Position numbers and translations under genes: made by a program | Part shown: positions 48,473 to 57,499 of the stretch, piece by piece | How the letters are laid out: the number at the start of each line of letters is the position of its first letter | Position numbering within the stretch: position 1 is the stretch's first letter | Source: Allosphingosinicella deserti | GTDB lineage: Bacteria > Pseudomonadota > Alphaproteobacteria > Sphingomonadales > Sphingomonadaceae | Reading direction: 5' to 3' | Assembly (NCBI RefSeq): GCF_003012735.1 | Contig: NZ_PXYI01000005.1 | Location: 186,001-250,000 of the forward strand | Length of the DNA stretch: 64,000 nucleotides | The notes under the pieces: model-generated | Told to the model about the DNA's origin: nothing | Database searches by the model: none | Seen by the model: the letters and a program-made list of their open reading frames with translations, nothing else

Positions 48473-49054
48473 TCAACCGGCCCAGGCAGCGACGTCGGCG
48501 GCGACCTGATTGGCGGCCTGGTTCAGGGCCGGCGCGATCTGGGTACGGTCCGCTGCCGTGACCGGAACCCGCGCCTCGAAGCGACGGGTTGCCACTGCCT
48601 GCTGCGGGCGGGCGAGATTGGCGTCGAACTGGACCACCGCCTCCATCCGGTTGGGATCGAAGCCGAAGGTGAGCAGCTGTCCGCCGAGCACCACCCCCTG
48701 AACCTGGGTGTAGACGGAAGGATCGAGCACGACCCAGCCGGTCTGCGCGGCCAGCGTCTCGGACAGCAATTGGCGGAAGAGCTCATTGGGCTTCTCGATC
48801 CATTGCGAGTCCTTGAGATACTGGATCGACGTCGGGCTGAGATAGACCGGAACCCGCGTGTTGCTGATCGCTTGCGGCACCGTCGGCGAGATGACGGTGA
48901 TCACCCGGCCCTGTTCCGCAGCCCGTGCGTCGCCCGGCGCGCGGACCTGGGTGGATGTCAGGGTCAGCAACTCGGACGGAGCCTTGGGGCCGCCAAGGCA
49001 GCCCGAGAGCGAGAGACAGGCCGCCGCGGCGAGGAGAGCGTTGGTGCGGTTCAT
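48473..49054 (-). CDS. ABC-type transport auxiliary lipoprotein (PqiC/MlaE-system type)
   Basis: This 193-aa lipoprotein has signal peptide LLAAAACLSLSGC with lipobox Cys19. The domain (APSELLTLTS, VPVYLSPTSIQYLKDSQWIEKP, LLSETLAAQTGWVVLDP) matches the auxiliary lipoprotein family that accompanies MCE transporters. I chose the ATG at 49054, 8 nt after AGAGG; the ATG at 49060 overlaps the stop of the MCE gene and is also possible. Last gene of the operon; it probably contacts the outer membrane. Confidence 0.9.
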   Translation of the reverse strand: MNRTNALLAAAACLSLSGCLGGPKAPSELLTLTSTQVRAPGDARAAEQGRVITVISPTVPQAISNTRVPVYLSPTSIQYLKDSQWIEKPNELFRQLLSETLAAQTGWVVLDPSVYTQVQGVVLGGQLLTFGFDPNRMEAVVQFDANLARPQQAVATRRFEARVPVTAADRTQIAPALNQAANQVAADVAAWAG

Positions 49055-49059
49055 CGTCA

Positions 49060-50040
49060 TCACCTCTTGTTCGGCGCATAATCGGGCAGGCGTTCGCCGC
49101 CGACGACCCCGCCGATGCCGCGCTGGTCGATGCGCTCGCTGATGTTGCGGAGCGACTGGCTGGTCGCGCGAAGATCGCGAATCAGCTGGCCGACTTCGGG
49201 AAGGGTACGGGTGGAGAAGGTCTCGACGCCGGGCTTGGCCTCGCCGATGACCGAGTCAAGACTCTTCATGCTGGTCTCCGCCGCACGGATCGTCTGCCGA
49301 AGATCGGCGATCAGCGGACGCGCATCCTTCTGCAGGATCTGGTCGCTGGTGTCGGCAAGCTGGCCGAACTCCTCCGCAGCCTGTCCTGCCTGGCGGATGG
49401 CGAGCCGGGCTTCGGCCATGGTCGCGGCGATCTCGCCCGAACGCTCGGCAAGGTTGCGGCTGATCACCTGGACGTTCTCAAGGATCGAGGCGATCGACGC
49501 CTGATTGCGATCGGACAGCAATTCCGTCAGCCGCGCGGTGAGAGTGGTGATGCGATCGAGCAGTTCCGGAGCGCTGTTGAGCAGCTGGCCGAGCGCACCC
49601 GGCTTGGTCGGGATGATCGGCGCGTCATAGGGGCATTGGGTCACCGCGCAGGTGATCTCGCGCTGGTTACCGGCCGGGCGCCTCGGATCGCGCTCGGGGG
49701 GATCGAGCTGGATCTGGGAGACGCCGGTGAACCCGACGCCCTTGATCGTGGCGGTGGTGCCGACGAGCACCGGCGTGGTGTCGCGAACGGCGATCCGGAC
49801 ACGCACGAATTGCGGTGTCTTGGGTTCGAGGTTGATCGAGCGCACCTGTCCGACCGGAACCCCCGAGAAGGTCACTGCCGAGCCTTCGGCAAGCCCGTCG
49901 ACCGCCTGGTTGAAGAAGATATCGAACTGCTTGTCGGCATTGCCGGACGCCTGGCTCAGCCAGACGATGAAGCCGAGCACGGCGACGATCATTGCCAGCA
50001 CGACGCTGCCGACGAGGATATGGTTGGAACGCGTTTCCAT
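49060..50040 (-). CDS. MCE-domain (MlaD-like) lipid-transport protein, 326 aa
   Basis: One N-terminal membrane anchor (about 9-29), then an MCE domain (about 40-117; GLAEGSAVTFSGVPVGQV, VRDTTPVLVGTTATIKGVGFTGVSQIQLD) and a long helical part with heptad-like TARLTELLSDRNQASI and ERSGEIAATMAEA. It forms the periplasmic lipid-binding ring of an Mla-type transporter. The start codon overlaps the stop of the ATPase gene (ATGA). Confidence 0.93.
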   Translation of the reverse strand: METRSNHILVGSVVLAMIVAVLGFIVWLSQASGNADKQFDIFFNQAVDGLAEGSAVTFSGVPVGQVRSINLEPKTPQFVRVRIAVRDTTPVLVGTTATIKGVGFTGVSQIQLDPPERDPRRPAGNQREITCAVTQCPYDAPIIPTKPGALGQLLNSAPELLDRITTLTARLTELLSDRNQASIASILENVQVISRNLAERSGEIAATMAEARLAIRQAGQAAEEFGQLADTSDQILQKDARPLIADLRQTIRAAETSMKSLDSVIGEAKPGVETFSTRTLPEVGQLIRDLRATSQSLRNISERIDQRGIGGVVGGERLPDYAPNKR

Positions 50041-50894
50041 CAGCCGTTACCGCCCCCGTCGTGCATCGCGGCGTCTTGCCTGGCCTCTTCGGCCTCGACC
50101 GCCTCCTCGGCCGCACGTCCGCGCGGCCCTCTGAAATATTCCTGGATCCATTCGTGGTCCAAAGCCAGGAGTTCCGGAATCGTTCCGACCGCAACCACCT
50201 TGCGATCCGCCAGAACCGCAACACGGTCGCAGATGGCGTACAGCGTGTCGAGATCATGGGTGATCAGGAACACGGTGAGGCCGAGCCGCTCGCGCAGGTC
50301 GAGGATCAGTTGGTCGAACGCGGACGCGCCGATCGGGTCCAGCCCGGCCGTCGGCTCGTCGAGGAACAGCAGCTCCGGATCGAGCGCCAGCGCGCGCGAG
50401 ATACCGGCGCGCTTCTTCATGCCGCCGGAAAGCTCCGCGGGATATTTGGGACCGGCGTCGGCCGGCAGCCCGGCCATGACGATCTTGTAGGCCGCGATCT
50501 CGTCGAGCAGTCGATCCGACAGCCTGGGGTAGAATTCGCGCAGCGGCACCTGAACGTTTTCGGCCACCGTCAAGGTCGAGAACAGGGCAGCGCCCTGGAA
50601 CAGGATGCCCCAGCGCTTGCGAATCGCCTGGAATTGCGCCTCGTTCGCCCGACGGATCGGGGTGCCGAACACCGACACGTCGCCTTCGGCGGGCTCCTGA
50701 AGGCCGATGATCGAGCGCATCAGCACGGATTTGCCGGTGCCGGATCCACCGACCACGCCAAGGATCTCGCCGCGACGGACCTCCAGATCGAGCCCTTCAT
50801 GGATGATCTGTTCGCCGAAGACGTTGCGGAGGCCGTGAACCTCGATGATGTTCTCGCGCTCCGCGTCGATGCCGTTCCTTGCCGGGTCGCTCAT
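50040..50894 (-). CDS. ABC transporter ATP-binding protein, MlaF-like
   Basis: 284 aa with Walker A GGSGTGKS (49-56), signature LSGGMKKRAGISRAL, Walker B LLFLDEPTAGLDP and H-loop LITHDLDTLY. MKKR after the signature is typical of MlaF/Mkl-type ATPases. The C-terminal tail EEAVEAEEARQDAAM is acidic. It powers phospholipid transport across the periplasm with the adjacent permease and MCE protein. ATGA overlaps exist on both sides. Confidence 0.94.
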   Translation of the reverse strand: MSDPARNGIDAERENIIEVHGLRNVFGEQIIHEGLDLEVRRGEILGVVGGSGTGKSVLMRSIIGLQEPAEGDVSVFGTPIRRANEAQFQAIRKRWGILFQGAALFSTLTVAENVQVPLREFYPRLSDRLLDEIAAYKIVMAGLPADAGPKYPAELSGGMKKRAGISRALALDPELLFLDEPTAGLDPIGASAFDQLILDLRERLGLTVFLITHDLDTLYAICDRVAVLADRKVVAVGTIPELLALDHEWIQEYFRGPRGRAAEEAVEAEEARQDAAMHDGGGNG

Positions 50895-52000
50895 GTCCAG
50901 CCGATCTCGGTGAAGAAGACGGCGAAGAAGGCGTCGAGCACGATCACCAGGAAGATGCCCTGAACGACCGCGGTCGTGGTCCTGAGGCCGACCTCCTCGG
51001 CATTTGCCTCCACCTGCATGCCCTGATAGCAGCCGGCAAGGGCGATGATCAGTCCGAACACCGGCGCCTTGATCAGCGCTTGCCAGAGATCGCTCCGCGG
51101 CACGACCTCGCGGATGCGCTGGATGTAGGTGATCGGCGGGATGTCGAGGCCGATCCAGCAGAAGATGCCGCCGCCGAGCACCACCACCATCGCCGCGTAG
51201 AACGACAATAAAGGCATCATCATCACGGTCGCGAACACCCGGGGAAGGACCAGCGCCTCCATCGGCGAGACTCCGATGGTGCGCATCGCGTCGACTTCCT
51301 CGGCGAGCTTCATCGATCCGAGCTGTGCCGCGAACGACGAGCCGGATCGCCCCGCGACCATGATCGCGGTCATCAGCACGCCCAATTCCTTGACGCCGCT
51401 GCGGCCGATCAGATTGACCGTGAACACTTCGGCGCCGAATTGCCGGAGTTGCACGGCACCCTGCTGGGCGATGACGATGCCGACGAGAAAGCTCATCAGG
51501 CCGATGATTCCGAATGCGTGGACTCCGACGACCTCGAAGCGCTGCACGACCGCGTTGACCCGGAATCGCCGCGGTTCGCGAATCACCTTGGCGACTCCGA
51601 TCAGCATCGCGCCGAAGAATCCCAGCAGGCCGAGCATGGTGCGCCCGGCCTCGACCGTCGCACCGCCGAGCTGGTTGAGCACCCGGGCGAAAGCGGGGGG
51701 CGGATCGGGCCGGACCTTCACCGGCTGATCGACCTCGGCCATGGTTTGCAGAAGCGACGCATTGGCCTCGCTCGCGCCGATCACCTCGCCGCCGCGATCA
51801 CGCACAAGGCGATGGATCGTCCAGGCTCCGATCGTGTCCATCCGGCCGACCCCCGAAAGGTCGACAGCGAAGTCCCGGCCCTTCAGGCGATCGAGCTTGG
51901 TCGGCAGCACGCCAAGCCGGGCGAGCGTGAGATCGCCCGCGAAGCGAAGCACCCGCCGTCCGTTTTCTGTCGTTTCGTTGCAACGGGCGACTGTGCTCAT
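50891..52000 (-). CDS. MlaE-type permease with N-terminal STAS domain, 369 aa
   Basis: The ATG at 52000 starts a STAS (MlaB-like) domain of about 95 residues (RFAGDLTLARLG, DFAVDLSGVGRMDTIGAWTI). The MlaE permease follows with its signature region GAQLGSMKLAEEVDAMRTIGVSP and about five to six hydrophobic segments. The fusion replaces a separate MlaB. First gene of the four-gene operon; direction of lipid transport cannot be read from sequence. Confidence 0.93.
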   Translation of the reverse strand: MSTVARCNETTENGRRVLRFAGDLTLARLGVLPTKLDRLKGRDFAVDLSGVGRMDTIGAWTIHRLVRDRGGEVIGASEANASLLQTMAEVDQPVKVRPDPPPAFARVLNQLGGATVEAGRTMLGLLGFFGAMLIGVAKVIREPRRFRVNAVVQRFEVVGVHAFGIIGLMSFLVGIVIAQQGAVQLRQFGAEVFTVNLIGRSGVKELGVLMTAIMVAGRSGSSFAAQLGSMKLAEEVDAMRTIGVSPMEALVLPRVFATVMMMPLLSFYAAMVVVLGGGIFCWIGLDIPPITYIQRIREVVPRSDLWQALIKAPVFGLIIALAGCYQGMQVEANAEEVGLRTTTAVVQGIFLVIVLDAFFAVFFTEIGWT

Positions 52001-52074
52001 GCGTGCGACATGCTTCAATTCTCCGCGCTGGGCAAGCTGGACAAAAGCTACGTTTCTATGCTTGCGCGAGTTCC

Positions 52075-52755
52075 ATGAAGGCGCAACTCGCAATTTACGA
52101 CATGGACCGGACGATCACGCGGCGCGCGACCTATACGCCGTTCCTGATCCATGCCGCCACCCGGCTCGCGCCGTGGCGGCTGCTGCTGTTCCCATTCGTG
52201 CTCACGACCATGCTTGCTTATGTGCTGCGGCTGATCCCGCGCGGCACGCTCAAGGAATGGAATTACAATCTTCTGGTCGGCCGCAGCGTCACCGCCGCGC
52301 GGCTGGAGCCGGTGATCGAGAGTTTCGCCGATCGGCAGATCGCCGGCAACATCATGCCGGGGGCACGCCGGAGCATCGCTGCGGATCGCGGCGCCGGCCG
52401 GCGGCTGGTGATGGCCACCGCCTCCTACCGCCTCTATGCGGCGGCGATCGCGCACCGTCTCGGCTTCGACGACGTCGTCGCGACCGAAACCGGGCTGGAT
52501 GCGCAGGGGCGGATCGTCGCGCGGATCGAGGGAAACAATTGCTATGGCGCCGCCAAGCTCGACATGATCGAGCAATGGATGGCGCGCGAGGGCTTGACCC
52601 GCGACGCCGTTCACATCCGTTTCTATTCGGACCATGTCTCCGACCACCACGTCCATCGCTGGAGCGACGAGCCGGTGGCGGCAAACGCCCATTCGCGACT
52701 GGTCAAGCTCGCGCGGGCGGAGGGCTGGGAAGTGGCCGACTGGCGGCGGGAGTAA
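52075..52755 (+). CDS. HAD-superfamily (subfamily IB, SerB-like) phosphatase, 226 aa
   Basis: The catalytic motif YDMDRTIT has Asp9 as nucleophile and Asp11 as acid. The cap region has a hydrophobic stretch (APWRLLLFPFVLTTMLAYVL) that could be membrane-associated. Later motifs are VMATASYRLY (motif II Thr/Ser), Lys in GAAKLDMIEQW and FYSDHVSDHH (motif III/IV). This group includes phosphoserine- and lipid-phosphate-type phosphatases; the substrate is open. It is divergent from the Mla operon, 74 bp away, so a phospholipid-related role is possible but unproven. Confidence 0.88.
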   Translation: MKAQLAIYDMDRTITRRATYTPFLIHAATRLAPWRLLLFPFVLTTMLAYVLRLIPRGTLKEWNYNLLVGRSVTAARLEPVIESFADRQIAGNIMPGARRSIAADRGAGRRLVMATASYRLYAAAIAHRLGFDDVVATETGLDAQGRIVARIEGNNCYGAAKLDMIEQWMAREGLTRDAVHIRFYSDHVSDHHVHRWSDEPVAANAHSRLVKLARAEGWEVADWRRE

Positions 52756-52797
52756 GGGCCCAGGCCCCTTCTCCCGCCACCCCATTGCGAGAAGCGC

Positions 52798-54114
52798 TCA
52801 GCGAATCGAGTCGAGCGCCTGTGCGAAATCGGCGATGAGATCGTCGGGATCCTCGACGCCGATCGAGATGCGGACGAGGTTGTCGGTGATGCCGAGCGCC
52901 TGCTTGCGCGCCTCGGGCACCGACAAATGGGTCATTGCCGCAGGCGCGCTGGCCAGTGTCTCGGTGCCGCCGAGGCTGACCGCGAGATGTGCGATCTTCA
53001 GCGAATCGAGAAAGGCGAACGCCTCCTTTTCGCCGCCCTTCAGGTAAAGCGAGAAGGTCGATCCCGCACCGGTGCAGTGGCGGCGGTAGATGTCCGCCTG
53101 CCGCGCGTCGCCGCCATCCTGGAGGAAGCCGAGATAGCCGACGCTTTCGACCTTGGGATGATCGCGCAGGAACGCGCAGACCTTGGCCGCATTCTCGCCG
53201 GCCCGGGTCATGCGCAGCTCCAGCGTCTCGAGGCTGCGCAGCAGCATCCAGGCGGTGTTCGGATCGGTGATGGTGCCGATCGTGTTGCGCATCATCCGGA
53301 TCGGGTCGAGCAGCGCCTTCGCGCCGACGACTCCGCCGGCGACGAGATCGGAATGGCCGCCGGCATATTTGGTCAGCGAGTAGATCGACAGATCGGCGCC
53401 CTGTTCGAGCGGCTTCGCCCACAGCGGGCCGAGGAAGGTATTGTCGATCGCGATCGGCGGACGTTCGTCACCGAACACGGCGGCTCGCGCCGCAGCCACG
53501 GCCTCGACGTCGACGAGAGCGTTGGTCGGGTTGGCCGGGCTTTCGAGATAGATGAGCGGCACCCGGCCCATCGCCTTGGCGCGGCCGAGCACCTCCTCGA
53601 TCTGGGCCTGTTCGGCACCGGCCGGGAAATCGAGCCACTGGACTCCGAAGCGGCCCAGGACGCGGCCGATCAGCGTCTCGGTCGCCGCGTAGAGCGGTCC
53701 CGAATGGACGATGACGTCTCCCGGCTGGACGAAGGTGAGCAGCAGGGTGGCGATCGCCGACATGCCCGACGAGAAGGTCAGCGCGTCTTCGGCATCTTCC
53801 CAGAGGCTGAGGCGATCCTCGAGGATCTCCTGATTGGGGCCGTTGAAGCGAGAATAGACGAGGCCTTCGGCACCGCCCGGACGCTTGCCGGTCACGCCCT
53901 CGAAGAAGCGCTTCCCGGCCGCCGCATTCTCGAACACGAAGGTCGAGGTGAGGAAGATCGGCGGCTTGAGCGAGCCTTCCGACAAAGCCGGATCGAAGCC
54001 GTGGCCCATCATCAGGGTGGCGGGCTGGAGGCGACGGCCGCCGACTTCGCGCACCGCATTCTTCGGGCGGCGGCGCGGCGTCGTGCCGGTCAGGTCGGAT
54101 TCGTCTTCTTGCAT
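52798..54114 (-). CDS. Cystathionine gamma-synthase-family PLP enzyme, 438 aa
   Basis: Cys/Met-metabolism PLP fold: SSGMSAIATLLLTFVQPGD, YLESPANPTN, AIDNTFLGP, and Lys249 in SIYSLTKYAGGHSD as the Schiff-base lysine. The last part has SLGGTETLASAPAAMTHL and VRISIGVEDPDDLI. An N-terminal extension of about 25 basic residues is present. Sequence alone does not separate cystathionine gamma-synthase, methionine gamma-lyase or O-acetylhomoserine sulfhydrylase. It runs convergent with the HAD gene. Confidence 0.9.
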   Translation of the reverse strand: MQEDESDLTGTTPRRRPKNAVREVGGRRLQPATLMMGHGFDPALSEGSLKPPIFLTSTFVFENAAAGKRFFEGVTGKRPGGAEGLVYSRFNGPNQEILEDRLSLWEDAEDALTFSSGMSAIATLLLTFVQPGDVIVHSGPLYAATETLIGRVLGRFGVQWLDFPAGAEQAQIEEVLGRAKAMGRVPLIYLESPANPTNALVDVEAVAAARAAVFGDERPPIAIDNTFLGPLWAKPLEQGADLSIYSLTKYAGGHSDLVAGGVVGAKALLDPIRMMRNTIGTITDPNTAWMLLRSLETLELRMTRAGENAAKVCAFLRDHPKVESVGYLGFLQDGGDARQADIYRRHCTGAGSTFSLYLKGGEKEAFAFLDSLKIAHLAVSLGGTETLASAPAAMTHLSVPEARKQALGITDNLVRISIGVEDPDDLIADFAQALDSIR

Positions 54115-54199
54115 GCGGACTCTCCAAAATCGTTGCCCGCCCCTAACGCACTTCGGGGCCGGCCCGCCAGTGGCGCGCGCCCCGCGCCGCCGCCGCTTG

Positions 54200-54964
54200 T
54201 CAGGCGGGAAGGGCGATCAGGCTGATCTGCCGCCCATAGGTCGGCTCCTGGCGGTGGGTCGCACGGCGGAAGCTGTAAAAGCGATCGGGCTGCGAATAAG
54301 TGTCCTCGCCGAGCGCTTCAATCCGGCCGAGCCCGGCGTCGGCAAGGCGGGCGACGACGAAGCCTTCGAGATCGAACTGGTGATGGCCCGTCCGTCCCAG
54401 CGAGAAGAAGCGCTCATTCTCCGGTTCCGCCTCGGTGAAGCGGCGCAGAAAGCCCTCGTCGACCTCGTAGGATTTGCGGGCGATGCATGGCCCCACGGCG
54501 GCGGCGATCCGGCCGCGATCGGCGCCCAATTTCTCCATCGCCGCAATCGTCGCCTCGACCACGCCGGAGAAAGCGCCCTTCCAGCCTGCATGGGCCGCAC
54601 CGATCACCCCGGCCTGCTTGTCGGCGAACAGCACCGGCGCGCAATCGGCGGTGAGGATGCCAAGCACCAGGCCCGGTCGATCGGTGATCAGCGCATCGGC
54701 GCGCGGGCGCGCATCGTCCGGCCAGGCCGTGACCGCATGCACGACTTCGGGCGAGTGGATCTGGTGAACGGTCACCAGCGCCGCACCGGGCATCACCGCT
54801 TCGGCGGCAAGCCGGCGATTGGTGCGCACCGCCACCGGATCATCTTCCGACCCGAGGCCGACGTTGAGGCCCGCGCACAACCCCGTCGAGACGCCGCCGC
54901 GGCGGCCGAGGAAGCCATGCGGCATGTCGCCGAGCGCGCCGGCACGGATCGTCTCGATGCTCAT
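54200..54964 (-). CDS. pgeF: Peptidoglycan editing factor PgeF (laccase-domain, YfiH family)
   Basis: 254 aa. His-Cys-His zinc site: VTVHQIHSPEV, TADCAPVLFAD and GAAHAGWKGAF, the family signature. It removes wrongly inserted L-Ser from UDP-MurNAc peptides in the enterobacterial homologue; in other bacteria purine nucleoside phosphorolysis has been described for the family. Its ATG overlaps the stop of the GNAT gene by ATGA, so it is the last gene of the lgt operon. Confidence 0.92.
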   Translation of the reverse strand: MSIETIRAGALGDMPHGFLGRRGGVSTGLCAGLNVGLGSEDDPVAVRTNRRLAAEAVMPGAALVTVHQIHSPEVVHAVTAWPDDARPRADALITDRPGLVLGILTADCAPVLFADKQAGVIGAAHAGWKGAFSGVVEATIAAMEKLGADRGRIAAAVGPCIARKSYEVDEGFLRRFTEAEPENERFFSLGRTGHHQFDLEGFVVARLADAGLGRIEALGEDTYSQPDRFYSFRRATHRQEPTYGRQISLIALPA

Positions 54965-55485
54965 GCTTGATCCTTGAGCGAGAGGCGCAGGATATGATCT
55001 TCGTCGGCCTGCTCGCCAACCATGAAGGCGTAAGGGGCGACGAACTCGAAACCGTAGCGTTCGTAGAAGCGGCGCGCGCGGTGATTCTCGCTGAACACCG
55101 ACAGATAGAGTTCCTCGGCGCCGCGGGCGCGGGCCTCGTCGAGCACCCACGCCATCAGCCCGGGGGCAAGCCCAGCCCCCTGCCAGGGCTTCAGGACATA
55201 GAATTGCCGAAGCTCCGCCGCCGGCCGTTCGGTTTCGACCGGGAGCTTGAGGTCGCCGACCTTGGCGAAGGCGGCGGCGACGCCGTCATCCTCGACCAGA
55301 CGCACGGTCAGAGTTGGGTCACTCAATTCTTCCGCCCAGACGTCTGCGTCATGGTTGAGCAGGAAGGCAGCGAGATCCTCCGGACGATACAGGTGGCCGA
55401 ACGTCTCGACGAAGGTGCGGCGGCCGATGTCCGAAAGGATCGGTGCGTCGGCGGGAGTGGCGGTGCGAGAGTGGAAATTGGGCAC
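54961..55485 (-). CDS. GNAT-family N-acetyltransferase, 174 aa
   Basis: Start GTG at 55485, one base after the stop of the methyltransferase gene. The GNAT core is FYVLKPWQGAGLAPGLMAWV (acetyl-CoA loop Q-G-A-G-L) followed by LYLSVFSENHRARRFYERYGF, the classic N-x-x-A-x-x-F-Y-x-x-x-G-F strand/helix. N-terminal ADAPILSDIGRRTFVETF is typical of the RimI/SpeG-like subgroup. The acceptor substrate is unknown. Upstream residues in the same open frame belong to the shadow of the methyltransferase gene. Confidence 0.9.
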   Translation of the reverse strand: MPNFHSRTATPADAPILSDIGRRTFVETFGHLYRPEDLAAFLLNHDADVWAEELSDPTLTVRLVEDDGVAAAFAKVGDLKLPVETERPAAELRQFYVLKPWQGAGLAPGLMAWVLDEARARGAEELYLSVFSENHRARRFYERYGFEFVAPYAFMVGEQADEDHILRLSLKDQA

Positions 55486-55486
55486 G

Positions 55487-56542
55487 TCAGAATCCGGCAG
55501 GGTGGGGCCAGCCCTCTGCCACGAAAGCCATCGCCTTGAACAGACTGCCCATCTGCCGCGGCGAGACCAGGCGGTCGCGGGCGGAGGCGATTTCCGGTGC
55601 CCGGTCCGGCGCAGCACGGGACAGCGCCTCGGTGCGGACGTCGATGCCGAGTTCCCCCAGCCAGGCGCCCTGGGTGGTGGGACCGAACAGCCGCACCCCG
55701 CTTGCTCCGGCGGCCTCGCCGAGCGCCTGGAAATCGACATGGGCGGTGAGATCCTGCTCGCCGGGCGCCGCCCACGGATCGGCATAGCGATTGGCCGCCA
55801 TCGCCTGCAGCGTGTCGCCAAAGCCGGTTCGCACGTGGCCGTAATCGAAGACCAGGGCCGCGCCGCCACGGACGGCGATGGCGTCGGCGACGTCACCGGC
55901 GACCGCTGCCGAAGTCGGTGCGATCTCGAGGATGCTGCCTTCTATGGCATCGCCGAGCGACGCCGGGATCGCGCCCGCCGGCACTGCGGGCCCAGCGGCC
56001 GGCACGAAGCTGTCGCCCTCGATCCTGACCAGGCGTTCGTGCCAGGCGCTGCGGCCGCGGACGAACTGGCGGATCGGCAGCGCATCGAAGAATTCATTGG
56101 CGACGACGATCAGCGGCTCGTCACCGGGAATGTCGGCGAAGCGGTCGTGCCACGTTGCCGTGGGAACTCGCTGCGCCTGCGCCGCCCGCAGGGTCCGGCT
56201 GGTCTCGACGAAATGCACCTCGGGCGCGAGCGACGCCGCCCGCATCGCCCGCAGCGCGTCGGCGGCGAGCGTGCCGCGGCCCGGGCCAAGCTCGACGTAG
56301 CGGATCGACGGTGCGCCGGCGCGGGACCAGAGATCGGCAATCCACAGCCCGACCAATTCGCCGAACATCTGGCTGATCTCCGGCGCGGTGATGAAGTCGC
56401 GGCCGAGCGGGTCGCGATAGCCGTAATAAGCCGCGTTCGCCTCGGCCATGTAGACGCTCACCGGGATCGGTCCGCCCGACGCGATCAGCCGGCGGAGCCG
56501 GTCGGCGAGGCTCGTTTCGGTCAATGTCGCTTCGGGTGGCAC
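55487..56542 (-). CDS. Class I SAM-dependent methyltransferase, MidA/NDUFAF7 family, 351 aa
   Basis: Motifs ISVYMAEANAAYYGYRDPLG-like N-terminus, DFITAPEISQMFGELVGLW, SAM motif YVELGPGRGTLAADAL, VVANEFFDALPI and GAALVFDYGH define the NDUFAF7/MidA family, which methylates an arginine of complex I subunit NDUFS2/NuoD in mitochondria. The GTG at 56542 is preferred because GAGGA lies 7 nt before it and overlaps the lgt stop codon; an in-frame TTG at 56578 lies inside lgt. No Nuo genes adjoin it. Confidence 0.92.
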   Translation of the reverse strand: MPPEATLTETSLADRLRRLIASGGPIPVSVYMAEANAAYYGYRDPLGRDFITAPEISQMFGELVGLWIADLWSRAGAPSIRYVELGPGRGTLAADALRAMRAASLAPEVHFVETSRTLRAAQAQRVPTATWHDRFADIPGDEPLIVVANEFFDALPIRQFVRGRSAWHERLVRIEGDSFVPAAGPAVPAGAIPASLGDAIEGSILEIAPTSAAVAGDVADAIAVRGGAALVFDYGHVRTGFGDTLQAMAANRYADPWAAPGEQDLTAHVDFQALGEAAGASGVRLFGPTTQGAWLGELGIDVRTEALSRAAPDRAPEIASARDRLVSPRQMGSLFKAMAFVAEGWPHPAGF

Positions 56543-56552
56543 CGGCAGATCC

Positions 56553-57428
56553 TCAGGCGACGCTCTCCGTCCCCGCAAACGGCTCCACCCGCTCGCGTCG
56601 GCTCTTCGCGGTTGCGATCAGGAACAGCCCGATCAGGATCATCGGCACGGTCAGCGTCTGTCCCATGGTCAGGCCCCAGGACAGATTCTCGAGGCCCTGA
56701 TCGGGCTGGCGGAAGTATTCGACGAAGAATCGGCTGAGGCCGTAGCCGAGCAGGAAAGTGCCGACCAGCTTGCCTGGCTGGTAGCGGGCCTCGGTCTTCC
56801 AGAAGAGCAGGTTGAGGATCGTGAAGAGCAGGATGCCCTCGAGCCCGGCTTCGTAAAGCTGGCTGGGATGGCGGCCGACGGGTCCGCCGTCCGGAAAGAC
56901 CACTGCCCACGGCACGTCGGTGGGGCGCCCCCAAAGCTCGTGATTCACAAAATTGGCGAGGCGTCCGAAGAACAAGCCAATCGGCACCACGCAGACGATA
57001 TAATCGTGGACTCGGAGCACGCTGAGCTTGTTGCGCCAGGCGAGGTAGAACATCGCGACGCTGGTGCCGATCGCACCGCCGTGGAACGACATGCCGCCAT
57101 CCCAGATCTGCAGGATCTCGCCCGGATTGGCAAAGTAGAAATCGGGCCGGTAGAACAGCACATAGCCGATCCGACCGCCGAGAATGACGCCGAGCGTGCC
57201 GTAGAAGACCATGTCGTCGGCATGGCGCCGTGCCATCGGCGCGCCCGGACGCGCGAGCAGCTTCAGCAGGTACCACCAGCCGATCAGGATGCCGGCGAGA
57301 TAGGCCAGCGAGTACCAACGCAGCTTGAACGCGCCGATCTCGAAGACGATCGGGTCCAGACCCAGGCTGTTCCACTCGATCGGCTGCGAAGCGGCTGTTG
57401 CCAAAGATGTCAGTAACGGCTCTATCAA
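56553..57428 (-). CDS. lgt: Phosphatidylglycerol--prolipoprotein diacylglyceryl transferase Lgt
   Basis: 291 aa, polytopic inner-membrane enzyme that adds diacylglycerol to the lipobox cysteine of prolipoproteins. Signature [14 protein letters not shown], with [12 protein letters not shown] and [12 protein letters not shown], all family-typical. The start is probably TTG at 57428, with GAGGGG about 6 nt upstream; the next Met codons lie inside conserved sequence. First gene of lgt-methyltransferase-GNAT-pgeF and divergent from the acyl-CoA synthetase gene. Confidence 0.95.
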   Translation of the reverse strand: MIEPLLTSLATAASQPIEWNSLGLDPIVFEIGAFKLRWYSLAYLAGILIGWWYLLKLLARPGAPMARRHADDMVFYGTLGVILGGRIGYVLFYRPDFYFANPGEILQIWDGGMSFHGGAIGTSVAMFYLAWRNKLSVLRVHDYIVCVVPIGLFFGRLANFVNHELWGRPTDVPWAVVFPDGGPVGRHPSQLYEAGLEGILLFTILNLLFWKTEARYQPGKLVGTFLLGYGLSRFFVEYFRQPDQGLENLSWGLTMGQTLTVPMILIGLFLIATAKSRRERVEPFAGTESVA

Positions 57429-57499
57429 GGCTATCCCCTCACTCTCCGGACCCTATTACCGGGGGGCGAGAGGAAACGAAAAGAAAAAGGGAGAGTCGG